64,000 nucleotides of DNA, from assembly GCF_032854445.1 (NCBI RefSeq), contig NC_088304.1, positions 11,483,704 through 11,547,703 of the forward strand. Reading direction: 5' to 3'. The position numbers and the translations under genes are program-made. The stretch is from Liolophura sinensis. Its lineage: Eukaryota; Mollusca; Polyplacophora; Chitonida; Chitonidae. Under the pieces are notes generated by a model, which did no database searches, was not told the origin of the DNA, and saw only the letters and a list, made by a program, of their open reading frames with translations. Below, one piece after another: positions 1-11,384 of the stretch; within the stretch, counting starts at the first letter, position 1, and each line of letters starts with the position of its first letter.

Positions 1-64
1 GGGGAAACCCACGACCATCTGCAGGTTGCTGGAAGACCTTCCGACCTACGTCTGGAGACGTACG
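1..64 (-). mobile_element. SINE-A fragment cut by the window edge
   Basis: The sequence matches the middle of SINE-A in reverse orientation (CCACGACCATCTGCAGG, then GTTGCTGGAAGACCTTCC). The SINE tail would lie left of the window, and the tRNA-like head is missing on the right. Confidence 0.8.
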
Positions 65-215
65 AGAATTGTAAGCAACACGTCAAAAGATGCACAGTCA
101 TTCCTGTGGTTCTACTCTTTTTTTCTTCTGACTGATTATTTACTTCATTGGTGACTAATGTAATGTATACATTGTCACTCAAAAGACTGAGGCTAGTTTC
201 ATTGGTGTAGGAGAT

Positions 216-445
216 AAGTGCTCAGGATAAATAACCGACAATTTGGCAAGTTACTGACAGCACGTTACATACAGGCTTGCACGCCATATAGGTGCCTGAC
301 AACTGGTCCTGAACGAACGTTAGCTTGCATAAACTGCCCTAGGGTCATCGTTGACCGCTTGCTGCAATCAACAACCCACCTAAAAACGACAACCGGGGAA
401 TTAGCTGCCCAAGGTCGGGATTGAACCAGCACCTCGTGTGTGCCT
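216..445 (-). mobile_element. SINE-C, head and body
   Basis: A reverse-oriented tRNA-derived SINE. GGGATTGAACC at 417-427 is the complement of a B-box-like motif. The body shares TTTGGCAAGTT and the CAGGCTTGCACG region with a copy at 12.25-12.37 kb and with the one at 58.0-58.1 kb. The match was made by comparing copies inside this window. Confidence 0.6.
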
Positions 446-456
446 CGTGTTATTTT

Positions 457-580
457 GATTTATTTATTTGATTGGTGTTTTACGCCATACTCAAGAATAT
501 TTCACTTCTACGACAGCGGCCAGCAGAGCCCGGAGGAATCCCACGACTATCCCCAGATTGGACACATTCCCCGGCTATTA
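457..580 (-). mobile_element. SINE-A, 3' half
   Basis: Starts with the complement of the AAAT-rich tail and the diagnostic GATTGGTGTTTTACGCC, then runs through CGGCCAGC to CCCACGACTATCC. Part of the centre is deleted and the tRNA-like head is absent, which is a typical 5' truncation. Confidence 0.85.
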
Positions 581-639
581 CGGTTCATGTAGCATAGTGA
601 CAATAAGCTGTCGACGATGCTTGTGCTGGCGTTAGCCCC

Positions 640-790
640 TTTGTGTCGTGTGTCCCTTTGCGTCGTGTATCCGTTTGCGTCGTGCGTGTGTCCTCTTTGC
701 GTCGTGCGTCCGTTTGCTTCGTGTGTCCGTTTGTGTCGTTTGCCCGATTGCGTCGTGTGGTCGCCCCGTTTGCGTCGTGTATTCACTTAC
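640..790. repeat. Short tandem repeat, GCGTCGTGTGTCCGTTT type
   Basis: About eight imperfect units of 16-22 bp built on GCGTCGTG and TCCGTTT. The frames open on both strands here are low-complexity products of the repeat. Confidence 0.85.
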
Positions 791-798
791 GTCATTCT

Positions 799-905
799 TT
801 GAGTGAGTGAGGGAGTGAGTGCTTGGGGATTTAACGTCGTACTGAACAACTTTGCAGTCATACGACGACGAAGGCATGTAATGTGCCTCCTTGTCGCAGG
901 ACCCG
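799..905 (-). mobile_element. SINE-B, 3' end
   Basis: Begins with the GTGAGTGAG-type tail complement, then GGATTTAACGTCGTACTG and CATACGACGACGAAGG, ending in GTGCCTCCTTGTCGCAGG. This matches the 3' portion of the fuller SINE-B copies at 10.1 kb and 13.3 kb. Confidence 0.8.
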
Positions 906-931
906 ACATTCTTTGAAGGGTCAATTTTGTA

Positions 932-1085
932 ATATACAGCATAGGGAGTAGAACCAGAACTGTGGCGATGCTGTTAGAAAATTGTCAGACGTATTATCGG
1001 TTTAAAAATTCCGCCTCTTGTCAAATTACCTAAGCCAGAGCTATTTGTAAATCCAACAATATATCACACGAGGCAAATTTTGTCA
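932..1085 (+). repeat. R1 repeat, 5' part (diverged)
   Basis: Carries the R1 start (TACAGCATAGGGAGTAGAACC) in diverged form and CCGCCTCTTGTCAAATTACC. It is the most diverged recognisable copy. The R1 reference copy is at 2.37-2.72 kb. Confidence 0.6.
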
Positions 1086-1165
1086 GTGTATAACTTGCCA
1101 AAAGGTCGGCAATTTACTAGGGCACTTCAGTTTTCTCCGCCCATAAATGACCGCCACTATATAAG
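1085..1165 (+). mobile_element. SINE-C fragment
   Basis: AACTTGCCAAAAGGTCGG and GTTTTCTCCGCCCATAAATG match, in forward orientation, the SINE-C body seen near 11.8 kb. Confidence 0.5.
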
Positions 1166-1530
1166 AGAAAAAAAGCAGAAGTCCCCTATGTAAATAAATC
1201 TCCTTTTCCATTTTTTACCTTCCGTGACCATGTTGCCATATGCAAACTTGGCTCTAGTTCCACCCATGTGATAGGTAACGCACGTGGTCGGGGCGTGGTT
1301 CCATCCACGTGACTCGCATTAACAGACGTGTAGGGGGCGTGGTATTGTGTCATCATCCGAGAGTCTTGAACTTCTCCATCACTTTCAAACTCTTCGGCTT
1401 GGTCATTAACTAGAGAAAGCAACAAGTAAAATTGACAATGTGGCATTTTAACTGGTCTAGAAAGTGACGTTATATAGAAGCTGACTGCAGGTAATGTATA
1501 AGAAATGTGGCTAAATGTCCACAAATGAGA
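1166..1530. other. Unassigned interspersed sequence
   Basis: No repeat or coding match recognised. A 182-codon minus-strand open frame spans 1186-1734, but its N-terminal half lies in the SINE that follows and it shows no recognisable domain, so it is not called as a gene. Confidence 0.5.
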
Positions 1531-1685
1531 TAATAAGCCAGATAACTGGTCGTTGGTCGTGGACTTCCCCCGGGCTCTGTCCATCTTCCTTCTACCACTA
1601 TGCCGGCGGCTGCCGTATAAGTGAAATATTCTTAAGTATGGCATAAAACACAAATGAAATAAACAAACAAATAAATACACAATTA
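1531..1685 (+). mobile_element. SINE-A, 5'-truncated
   Basis: Reads TCGTGGACTTCCCCCGGGC, a variant of the centre, then the CCGTATAAGTGAAATATTC tail and an AAATAAAC-rich end. Confidence 0.85.
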
Positions 1686-1756
1686 AAGGTCTAGAATTCA
1701 CATAATAGGCAAGGTCACAGTAGGCAACGTACAATGTATACCGGCTTTACAAAATG

Positions 1757-1862
1757 GCATTATTAAAGAATTATTATCATTATTAATGAATTATTATCAT
1801 TATTAATGAATTATTATAGAATTATTATCCTTATTAAAGAATTATTATCGTTATTAAAGAAC
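1757..1862. repeat. AT-only tandem repeat
   Basis: Five to six imperfect copies of a roughly 20-bp unit built from GAATTATTATC and ATTATTAAT. Confidence 0.9.
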
Positions 1863-2366
1863 TGAGACATCAATGGAAACTGTTGATTACCTCTACAAGT
1901 ATACCCATATAAAATATATTGTGATGCTGACTGTATTAATGAACCTTGAATTTGACATTGGATGTTGTTTCGCCGGTTGACGTGATTTGGATACTTTGTT
2001 TCTCTGAGGATTGAAGTGAACATAAGCGATGAAAAGAACTAAGTGCCGCTCAGAACAGTGCTCAAATCTATTTTCACATGTGTTTCACAATCTTTGCTGC
2101 GCCACAGAAAACATTTAAAATACGATAAAATACAGTGGTTGTGTTTTTTTGAACCACGTGTAAATTATGTGACGTTACATCCCATTCTTCATACTTTAAA
2201 CGACGATAAAGTACAGAGGTTTTAACAGACCACGTGTGAACATACCTAAAATGATCAATGATTAAGATTCACCTAATTATATGCTACAACAGTGTTATGA
2301 ATTAGAACGTGCATGTCTCTTCCCCTTTCTACATTGATGTGTGCAATCATCCTAATGAATCTATAC
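1863..2366. other. No recognisable feature
   Basis: AT-rich sequence with a local echo: GATAAAATACAGTGG near 2123 resembles GATAAAGTACAGAGG near 2204, about 80 bp later, each followed by a CCACGTGT motif. Confidence 0.5.
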
Positions 2367-2725
2367 TTAATATAATTAAGACGTACAGCATAGAGAGAAA
2401 AACCAGAGCAGCGGACACACGGACAAATGGTCACACGTAACCTGTGAAATACGGCCTCTTGTCAATTTACCTCAGTTAGCGTTTTATTCTGACTGTCCAT
2501 GTAAATACTTAAACAGTGGCAAATTACACGCTCCCTAGCACCAAGGCTTAAGCAGAATTAGGTAAAAAAAGCAGTAATGTTAAATGCAATCAACCAGACG
2601 CCATTAGCACAGAATTACTCAAATTGCTCTGTTCTCATCACATTTAACGTACAATGACATTAAAATAATGCAAAGAACTCGGGGATGCTTAGTCCACCCG
2701 CAGCATCCTGGTATATGTATGTTTT
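2367..2725 (+). repeat. R1 repeat, reference copy
   Basis: This is the clearest near-complete copy of a repeat of about 350 bp. Landmarks in order are GACGTACAGCATAGAGAG, GGTCACACGTAACC, GTGAAATACGGCCTCTTGTC, CAATTTACCTCAG, CCTAGCACCAAGGCTTAAGC, AGAATTACTCAAATTGC, CTCGGGGATGCTTAG and GCATCCTGGT. It has no terminal inverted repeat, no poly-A end, no Pol III box and no open frame. At least twelve copies or part-copies occur in the window, all on the plus strand. Copies near 23.8 and 27.5 kb show the end of one unit running into the start of the next. Confidence 0.75.
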
Positions 2726-4320
2726 GGAAATATGATGATTTATACCACTGAATGACTATGGATATGTAACCAAAATAAACAACAGACTATAAATGACTGC
2801 TATCATCACAAATGCCCCAAAATTTGAGTAGGATTTCGCAGACGCATAAAAGATGGATAAAAGGCTCTATTTCTGACAGTTCGAGCGGTGAAGTGGAAAA
2901 TTTAAAAAATGGACAAAATTAGAAAGGATTTAATTAGTGTATATTCTTGGGATGTTGATGGCATTTTATGCATTTTAAGGATTATTTTGACGGGTTGGTT
3001 CTTGCGCGGCCTAAATAATGCACGAGGTCATATAACTGAAATATTGTTGAGTACGGCGTAATTAAATATATATTAAGTAAATAAAATAGGGACAAAGACC
3101 TGCACATTTTCTGTCAAATGTCCAATATATGCATACCCTTAAGTATGTACTCGGCTACATCACCCAGACGATTTAGGTTTCGCATCAACGAAGGATTGTT
3201 TTTTTGAAAGGGGATGGAAGGCATATATATTGCTGTGCACATCTTGAAAGTGAGTACCACGAAATGTTTGAGTTTGGTATTTAAAGCTTCCCAAAAATTT
3301 ATCCCGTATCAAAATAACAGGCTAAAAAGATACGGAAGAGAAAACAGCACCAAAAAAATGAAGAAAAAATATCCCTTTGGTTACAAATTTTCACATCTTG
3401 AAAGTTTGTACTACAAAATCTGTAAGTTTCAGAAGTTCCCACTGCTTAGTGTAAGAGTTGATTACAAAAAATATATATACTCAGTGTAGGATGGACGAAC
3501 ATATGTATGGAAAGTCGCCTACCGTCCCCTTCTTTTTCGGATGAGGACAAAAATGCACGTGGCCATTTTAATACATAATAACGTTCAAAAACGTGAACGG
3601 AGACAATGCGGAAGTATCAACGTGTACTTTTCGAAGCACTAATATGTAATCGCTAAAATAGGGCAAAATGATCTATTTTACATTTAATTTCCACCGTATA
3701 ACGTCACTGACCTGGAGTGACATAATATAGGCTATAGTCTTGTTACAATTGGACATCGTTGCAAATTACAAAATAAGTGTGACAGATTGCAAATACCATT
3801 AAAAAGCATATCACTATCAGGTTATCACATCTGAGGAATGGTATCACATCTGAGGAACGGTATCATCTGTACAGGTGTGTGGCTATACCGGCTAATGTGA
3901 GCCTAGGTACAGGCCTACACATAAAGCAGCTGTAAAGTGTTCCAAGTTTGACATGGCGTGAGAGAATGACACTTGTCGCCACACATTGAGATTACAGTAG
4001 TCACACATTCACGTAACCCTGTGTGCATTCCACGTTGTTTATCTACTCATTTACTTTTCACTGTATCTGTACAACTTGACAGGTGTGATTGATGCTATGC
4101 AGTTCACCTAATGTGGATTCCCGCTTCTCAAGATGAATTGTCTTCAAAACAAAATGCTTGATAGGACTGACACGTGAATATATAATAGTCTACCTCGCAG
4201 CAAGCCAGGTCTCGTTCCAAAACGTGATTTCGCCTTACGTGAACATCTCACCTCATTATTGGCACATTTCTGAAGAGGTGGCAACTATTGACACTTAAAC
4301 AAGTGGCTTTGGTAATGATT
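2726..4320. other. Mostly unassigned AT-rich sequence with a SINE-A tail relic
   Basis: At 3030-3092 a plus-strand SINE-A tail can be read (CATATAACTGAAATATTGTT, then GAGTACGGCGTAATTAA). A short duplication, GTATCACATCTGAGGAA, lies at about 3840-3860. Otherwise nothing was recognised; the 91-codon frame at 3214-3489 is lysine-rich with no domain. Confidence 0.55.
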
Positions 4321-4325
4321 TGATA

Positions 4326-4632
4326 TGAGAGACGTTTAACGTCATATTCCAGAATTGTAAGTTATATTTATACAATTAGACAATATACCCACAAAAGTTC
4401 TGGAGCACGTGCTGAAGGCGCGGAGCCGATCCTCCCGTCAGCAAGAATTATGAAGGGAGGAAACCGGGCAGCGCGCGGGAAATAGCCACGACCATCCGCA
4501 GGTTGCTGACAGACCTTCGCACGTACGGCCAGGGAGGAAGCCAGTATGAGCAGGAATTGGAACTCACATTGGTGACAGGCTCCTGGGTTATTGCGCGGCG
4601 CTGGAGTGCTAACCACCTCGGCCCCCATCTAA
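4326..4632 (-). mobile_element. SINE-A, near full length
   Basis: Runs from a GTTTAACGTC-type 3' end through GGAGGAAACCGGGCAGC, GACCATCCGCAGGTTGCTG, GACCTTCGCACGTACGGCC and GAAGCCAGTATGAGC to the head (CTCCTGGGTTATTGCGC, GCTAACCACCTCGGCCCC). About 50 bp of unrelated AT-rich sequence interrupts the tail region near 4350-4420. Confidence 0.85.
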
Positions 4633-5445
4633 ATAAATTTAAAAAATCAATAAATAACACAAAGGATACGGTGATTATGGTAATAAATTTGGAAGTTTCG
4701 GGTTTGCTCCCTTACACAATGATGACAAATAACAAGAGATGAAAAAAACATGTGTTAGTACAGCCACATTAAATTGGCCAGTGTGGAGCATGCCAAATGC
4801 ACGTTCACGTTCAACTTTTATAAGGTGTGACATAAGAATTATTTATCTCTCAAGGATTGTTACCGTGTTTTACTAATCTTGAGCAAATACGTCTTGATGC
4901 TTAGTCAAGAAGAGCAGGGTGGGGTTTACACAAAAGAGCGTGCTGCGTGCGCCCAACATAGTTCACCATAACTGCAATGATGGGTCGCGTCAAGTTAGGC
5001 CAGGCCATTACGGTACTCACTCATACTGACTGGCGTTTATTACTCATTTTCAATATAACACATTTCTCCAAATGTGAAGTTCCTTTTTGTTGTTCAGTAT
5101 ACATTTGTATGTTTGTATTCCTGTATACATGTACGTTCAGTACACGTATGGTAGATGTTGTTTGGCTGGGCCTGTTGGATTGACCCGAGGGCCTGTGATG
5201 TGACGTATAATTTGTACGCCATATTTCTAAACGATTCGTATGAACTCTCACGTGCGACCACGAACCTTAGAACGTGAAAAAAGGAACCACGGCAGCCTGA
5301 CTGCTTATTATCATCAGGGCCTCATGGATAATTAGTGGCATGCAAAAATTCCATCCCCAAGGCCTGGAGTTGAACCTACTCAAGTCTATAACTATAGCGC
5401 ACGTATAGGCATATATCAATGAGAAATATAAGAGTGTCGAACTCC
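4633..5445. other. No recognisable feature
   Basis: Interspersed sequence without a repeat or protein match. CCTGGAGTTGAACC near 5362 vaguely recalls a reversed B box, but no A-box partner was found. Confidence 0.45.
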
Positions 5446-5779
5446 TTTGTCGTTAAAGGTCCTGTCATTAAAGCAGTCCTACACTATCCTGTGACTTGCG
5501 AACAATGTTACGCAACCTTTCTTGAGAATAATTTATTGATTATTTATATCACCATGTTCCAAATGCACACATTTTTCCGTTAGAAACTCCTCAAGTCCAC
5601 TCAAATGTCTCCATCGCTCGGCCATCCTAAATAACCTTGTGAAACTTTCCATGTCATAAGATGACGTGAATAGTTGCCTAAGAGAAACACATTGACAGGT
5701 CACATGATACAGTAGGACTTCTTACCTTTAGTGACGAAAGAGTTCCAACTCGAAACTCCCTAACTGGGATAACAAACTG
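5446..5779 (+). repeat. E6 repeat, copy 1
   Basis: Contains TTGACAGGTCACATGATACA, GTAGGACTTCTTACC and CCAACTCGAAACTCCCTAAC, which recur in the same order and orientation at 55.9-56.17 kb. It abuts an R1 copy directly on its right. Confidence 0.7.
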
Positions 5780-6050
5780 GCTTACAGCATAGAGAGTAAA
5801 ATCATGGAAGTGACGATAGTGTGATAGCTACTAAACGGTCACAGGTAATCGATGAAATACGGCTTCTTAATTTACCTCAGTCAGGGTTTTATTCAAACTG
5901 TCAGTGTGCATAAATACTAGACGTTTTACTACAAAAACCCAACCTTTATTTTTTAAGAATACATTTTACAGCCATGTCTATTCTAACTTTATTCTGTTTA
6001 TGTAAATTCATGAATCGTAACAAATTATACGTGCCCTAGTAGATGTACAT
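5780..6050 (+). repeat. R1 repeat with internal insertion
   Basis: Starts TTACAGCATAGAGAGTAAAA and keeps GATGAAATACGGCTTC. About 80 bp of AT-rich DNA then interrupts it before CAAATTATACGTGCCCTAG resumes the R1 order. Confidence 0.7.
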
Positions 6051-6729
6051 TTGTGACAAAAACATGGTCAAAATAAAAAACCAAGCCTGCATATGTAGAA
6101 TAGTGCACATATCACGTAACTAACAGTTCATTTCACTCTTAGATTCACATTCTGTAACCATAAATTTGGGTTAAACTTTGTTAAATCTCATCTTTTTCCG
6201 TGCACTGGCCTCTTGCCATAGTTGCAGAGTGGAGTATGCGAAAGTGAGGCTTATATCGAGCCTCGTGGAAACGTGCCGATGTATTTGTCCGCATTGCAAA
6301 AAAAAAAAAAAAAAACGTTTTGCTTCTCCCGGAACGCGAGTGCCTCTGTGTCGGTTCTAACTACACAAAGCAGCCTTTTTTGAAGTAAATAACTTGCCGA
6401 GAAATTGGCTAAGGGTATAGAAAATTATTTCTCTTACGGGTCTATATATCATAATCATAACCTTGGAGTGGTTTCAGATTAAATCGTTAAAAAAGATTAG
6501 ATCAGGCTGACGTTGTTGTTGCAGCATATTACTCAAGATAATTCTATGAATGATACTAGCGATGTTTTTTGAGATAAATAAACTATAATTTGGAATGGGT
6601 CTGAGAGTGTCTACCTGAGTGAAAGATATTACATAACCAATGACAACAAAAACAAATACCACGCGGTCGAGTACAAGCAGAGCCTTTGGCACCTGACCTC
6701 ACATGAATATGGGGCAGACCAGGATGGAT
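6051..6729. other. Unassigned, with an A17 tract
   Basis: A run of about 17 A residues starts near 6298. It is not linked to any recognisable retroelement body. Nothing else could be assigned. Confidence 0.5.
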
Positions 6730-6925
6730 AAACTAGCCCTGGCGCTATGGTGTAAGCAGGATTAGGTTAAAAAAAAATACACTGATGTTAACTGCAATTT
6801 ATTAAACGTCTCTGGTGTAGAATTACTCAAATCACGTTGTTGTCGTCACATTTAATATAGGCCTACTATAACATTACAACAACAACGCAGGGTGACCAGA
6901 CATCGGGGATGCTAAGTAACTCATT
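6730..6925 (+). repeat. R1 repeat, 3' part
   Basis: CTGGCGCTATGGTGTAAGC, GGTGTAGAATTACTCAAATC and CATCGGGGATGCTAAG match the second half of R1. Confidence 0.65.
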
Positions 6926-7377
6926 AATTGTGTTTCAGGGAAATGACATTTCTCTGTGTGATAAGAGAGGTGCCATAATTTCCAAGTTGATATGGTGTCA
7001 TTTCAAATTTAAAATCTTTTTCTCCGAAGATATTAAAAAATAAACCGTTTAATCTTCATACTGCACAGCAAAGTCGGATATACCTCCATATCTGTTTACC
7101 CCAGAAACACAAAAAATTACGAAAAATTTCAAGGAATTACAAGAGAAACTCTGTAGTCGCCAAAAAATTGGCAGCGGTCTTGCTTAGTTTCGATGAACCA
7201 ATGTTTACAACATAACGTTTGTTTTTTTTAATATCAGTAAAATTTAATTAGTTCTCCCAGTAAATACAGTGTATAATCTTTCTGATGTGTACCTTTGCGT
7301 TTATACAGGCATGAAAGATTTAATTTTTTGGATTTTAATCAATATATAACATTAGTATACTTAACAAAATAATAAAA
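6926..7377. other. No recognisable feature
   Basis: AT-rich sequence with many short A and T runs and no frame or repeat match. Confidence 0.45.
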
Positions 7378-7625
7378 GACTTACAGCATAGAGCAAAATC
7401 AGAGCAGCAACGATAGTGTGGTAATTGGTAGAGTATCACTCGTCAGTGTTAAAATTTATTGTCCCTTGTCAGTTTATCTCAGGGGTTTTTTTTCATTCTA
7501 ACTGTGCATGTAAATATTTTAACAGTAGCACATTACTCTCCCCTAGCACCATGGCTTAAGTAGACTTCAGTTAAAAATGCAGTGAAGTTAATAACGATTT
7601 ATTAGACGTCGCATGCACGTTGCAA
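7378..7625 (+). repeat. R1 repeat, 5' two thirds
   Basis: GACTTACAGCATAGAGC, CCCTTGTCAGTTTATCTCAG, CCCTAGCACCATGGCTTAAG and GATTTATTAGACGTCGC follow the R1 order, then the match stops. Confidence 0.75.
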
Positions 7626-8211
7626 AAACGTATGTTGTAATCCAAAGCCACATTGCTCATCTTTGATATCTAACTATCACTTAAGACTTCGAACCCTTGC
7701 GGGCAAAATGAGTCTTGCGAGCTGTCTTATTTTTCTTACCCATTCTCGTCTCATACTGCCATCAAAGCTTTACAACTCCCCAAAATCTCACTGGAATGGT
7801 CAGACAGTTTGTGCACCATGCATCATGTCATCCTGACATAACCTTTAGTTACACAGCCCCCCTCCCCTCGGTTGACAACTAACAGTTGTAAAGGCTAGGT
7901 TTGTCTTTTTGTCAGTCGATGAGACCCTTCTCAGATGCTTATTGTAAAAAGCTGGCTCAGCAATAAATTGACGTCACTTTACCACGTAATAGCAACCTCA
8001 ACTTTCAAATTTCCGAATAACGTTACATATTGTTGTTATCATAGGTGGGCATTGCGATCGGAACGCCCAATTCAGCATTACGGGTGACGATTATCACAAG
8101 GTATGTCTAAGGGTTTGGTAATAGTCATCAGATGAAAAATAAGTACTACAGTTATAATTTCCTATCTTTCAACTGACGACGACTGACCCCTAGCGAAGAC
8201 CTACCTTTTTT
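7626..8211. other. No recognisable feature
   Basis: Unique-looking interspersed sequence. The C-rich run near 7856-7868 is too short to assign. Confidence 0.45.
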
Positions 8212-8385
8212 TTATTTGTTTGATAGGTGTTTCACGCCCTATTTCACTTATGTGATTTCTATTTATTTATTTTATTTCATTGGTGTCTTACCCCGTACTC
8301 ACGACGTTGGCCAGCTATGTGGTGGGAGGAAGCGGGGCAGAGCCCAGGGGAAATGCACGACCATCCGCATGTTACTGGAAGACTA
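8212..8385 (-). mobile_element. Two SINE-A pieces in tandem
   Basis: Two reverse-oriented tails lie end to end. The first (8212-8262: GATAGGTGTTTCACGCCC) contains only the tail. The second (8265-8385: CATTGGTGTCTTACCCCG, GTGGGAGGAAGCGGGGC, CGACCATCCGCATGTTAC) extends into the SINE body. One SINE probably inserted in or beside the A-rich tail of an older copy. Confidence 0.75.
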
Positions 8386-9054
8386 ACACTTTCATGTAAC
8401 TATATAATATAACCCTGCCTTCATATTTGGACAAAAAAGCCTTAGTTTTAGTGCGTATATACGACATGAAACATGCCAAATCTCACCGATGTGCTAAGAC
8501 ACATAATGTCAAACCTCTTACTCACGCAATGCTCTGACACTCCATAACGTTGACCTTTTGTAGGACTCCAGGGTCGTCGAGTAGATCAACACGTTTCCGG
8601 ACCCCTGGTTAAAATATGCACCGGAGGTTTGTCCATGCTGTGTGTGACCTCTTAGCGTCTTTGCCCACCAAAACGATTAGGGTTACCCCTTACATGTGAG
8701 GGAACGCATGCATTTCTCGCGTGCTTTGTGAGCACTACCAAAGGCAAAACAAACAATGACACTTTCACTTCTGGCACCGATAAATTCACAGAATTAATAT
8801 GGATCACTGACTGCGTGTATTTTGATTAACATCCTACTAGCGTTACGGTTTGGAGACTAAACTTCCGTAAGAGTGATATGATAACGGAGGGGTGGGGATT
8901 GTCTGGACGGGCATGTCATTGGCGGTGGATGCATACTTAACCTTGATTCGTGTCGTCTTACATGGATTTCATATTTCTTCATAAGGTGACGGATTTGAAT
9001 CATTCCACATCAGTGGGAGTCCAAATAAACAGTGTACCAAAAGTAAGTTCTCCG
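8386..9054. other. No recognisable feature
   Basis: Interspersed sequence preceding the transposase relic. It may include the decayed 5' part of that transposon, but no further homologous codons could be read. Confidence 0.4.
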
Positions 9055-9281
9055 ATAAACATGGAACAACGCATTATCGGTTGAATTTTTAAAATTTTAC
9101 AGATTCCAGATGGCAATGGATTTTCTTTTCTGGACGACAATGCTCGTCTGCATCGTGCCAGAGTCTTCTTTGAACATGAAGGCACATGCAATGGCCCGCC
9201 AGTTCCCCTCATCTCAATCCCAATGAACATTTGTGGGTCCAGTTGAAACAAGCGGTGTATTACAATGGTGTCCGATCTTGA
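9055..9281 (+). pseudogene. Tc1/mariner transposase relic (C-terminal DDE part)
   Basis: Two overlapping frames read as the end of a Tc1/mariner transposase, the DDE enzyme that cuts and pastes this class of DNA transposon. Frame 1 (9121-9168) gives FSFLDDNARLHRARVFF; the family pattern here is a hydrophobic stretch followed by D-N-A-R-x-H, and the second D is catalytic. Frame 2, starting with TGG at 9192, gives WPASSPHLNPNEHLW and then VQLKQAV, matching the family motif around WPARSPDLNPIEHLW. The third acidic position (normally D or E) falls in the SPHLNPNEHLW stretch, where the usual aspartate is replaced by H. The frame change between 9169 and 9192 and the TGA at 9279-9281 make it non-functional. 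The N-terminal DNA-binding part and the terminal inverted repeats were not found. Family assignment is secure; the subfamily is not. Confidence 0.85.
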
Positions 9282-10114
9282 TGTAAACGTCACAGTTTTG
9301 AGGGGAACTTACTTTTCGTGCACTATTTACATTACCTTCCACCTCAAGCCCAAGGTTCAGAGTGCAACAAGAAACCATTGAATGCATTGGAAAGAAAAAC
9401 TGGTTGGGACTATCGCAGGAAGTTGGAGTACTTTTATTTCCGCTATGCACCAAGTGGGGAATTCGAGTGAGCAAATATGGAATTTTTAGAAGAGCACTGC
9501 TGTCGGGCAGGAAGGTAACGTCGATTCATTGGAGAATCTAGATTTCACAATGAACATCTGAGAAGCGGATCATCAACTAACAAAGGCATCAACCTAGTCT
9601 TTGCAATGGGGTTCCAACAGAACTCAACAAAAGGAAGCAAAGCTTGTACCTCATAAAACAGCTGTGCCCTCTACCTATTTGAATAACAATGCCAGCTTTG
9701 ATTATTCGTGATTACTGGTGTTGGTATTGAAAGCAGTGGTATTGTTAGTAAGTAGGTGGAAGGCACTGCTGTTTTGTGAGTCTCTGTACAGGACTGGAGA
9801 ACCCTCAATGCTAGCAACTAGTTTTGATTACATATACTGAAACATGGAATGTAACTTTAAAGCAGACAAACGATGGAGAACCATGACGTGCTGAAAGTTA
9901 ATGTAAGTTAAGAGAGATGTGTATTCCAAAGCAGTTTACCGAGCTCAGTATACATTCACATTTATTTAATAACAGAAATTTCATTATAAAGAGTTTCGAT
10001 TTCCTAAATCGAAGGAAATGTATTAGCCATTATTAGCTGTAGCTCTTGTCAACTGAAAGTTGTTTTGCTTTCTGATGTCTGCCGTTTTTATTTCTTATAT
10101 CTCCTTATATTTGT
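9282..10114. other. No recognisable feature
   Basis: No transposon end could be recognised after the transposase relic. The 86-codon minus frame at 9214-9474 is a shadow of the relic. Confidence 0.45.
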
Positions 10115-10385
10115 GACCGTCCCGGATAGCACAGTTGGCAGAGCGTCCGCTTCGGGATCAATCCTGGGTCGAGTCACACCTAAGATTTTAAAAGAGGAAG
10201 TTGTAACTTCCTCGCTTGGCGTTCAGCATGAAGGGGGCTGGTTGACCCGTATCAGTATAATGGCTCGGGCGGGGCGACTTACTTGCCTTCGGTAAGGCGT
10301 CTCAGTGAAGCGGTACTAGAAAAAAGAGCGGTGGAAATCCGTCCTGCGACAAGGAGGCACAAAACATACACTTTAAGGATTCCTT
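10115..10385 (+). mobile_element. SINE-B, reference copy with tRNA-like head
   Basis: The head reads GGATAGCACAGTTGGCAGAG (A-box-like), followed by CCTGGGTCGAGTCAC (B-box-like). The body holds the diagnostic AGGAAGTTGTAACTTCCTC, which is self-complementary around TTGTAA, then GCTTGGCGTTCAGCATGAAG and ACTTGCCTTCGGTAAGGCG. It ends through AAAGAGCGGTGG and CCTGCGACAAGGAGGCAC; the ACGTTAAAC tail is missing. A Pol III promoter in the head and spread by LINE machinery are expected for this class. No target-site duplication could be read. Confidence 0.85.
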
Positions 10386-11384
10386 AATAATGAACGTAAG
10401 AAAAAAAAAACTACTAAATGCATTGAATTTAAAGAAATCAACTTATTACGAACTAAACACTCATTCTCTGAACATCACTAAGTTAACTCCCTTGCAACGT
10501 TCTCGTACACTCACTACCAATAATGCTGAATTACATTATTTTTCTCAGCATGTAAAACTATTGCTGGAAATTAAGCCCAAATACACATTGCAACTTTTGT
10601 TTTATTCCACAGAGCCTGTGCTTACTTCATTAGAATATTTAAGAACAAACGAAAAGGGTTTGTTTTTGTGAATTTCTTGGATATGTGTATGAATTGGAAT
10701 GAGTTCTCGGTTTACCAGGGTTACTAGCAAGTGGGTTGTTCAGATTTGAAATGCGAGCTGCACTTAATTGCTCTCACTCAACACACTAAAAAACCCCAAT
10801 TATTTCTTCATTTGTTCTCTGTATCCGTACAGAGTAGGCGTATAGTATCTGTAATATAAGCCATATAGAATAATACAGATGACATATTAATTGATATATT
10901 TTTTCCCTAAAGGGCGACAAATGATGTAGACTTTCTATTTTCAATGTATTTATATACCCGGATTTATTTTTGCCGTCATAAGCAGGGACAGAAATATTTA
11001 TTACCGTACATTATCTCCAGTGAAACGTCGTCAAAATGGTAGGCAAATGCAACAGTTACAAGGTAGAGCACCCCCGGGAACTATTAAATGAGCTACAAGT
11101 ATAGAAAACAAGACTGGAACATACGCAGGCTGATTTTATATGGTAACATTTTTTTTGCTTCATTTATCCGTGTTTAAGTGAACTTCAAAATGCCAATAGT
11201 TTCTTTGTAGGCGGTACCTTAACTGTAGACAATAATACAACTTGTTCGACCCAGTTACACATTAGTCCTGCTAATAGGTTATGCATTCAGTGAAATCTCT
11301 GGGCACACATGTTGTCGTCACATGTGATCTCAAGTTTACCTTGCTGCGTGTTGCACGCCAAAGACGACTAAAGAGGTGACCTAT
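10386..11384. other. No recognisable feature
   Basis: Unassigned AT-rich DNA. The 93-codon plus frame at 10390-10671 has no recognisable motif and unremarkable composition. Confidence 0.45.

Noticed and set aside
1186-1734. A 182-codon minus-strand gene
   Set aside because: Its N-terminal half is reverse-read SINE-A and the remainder has no domain.
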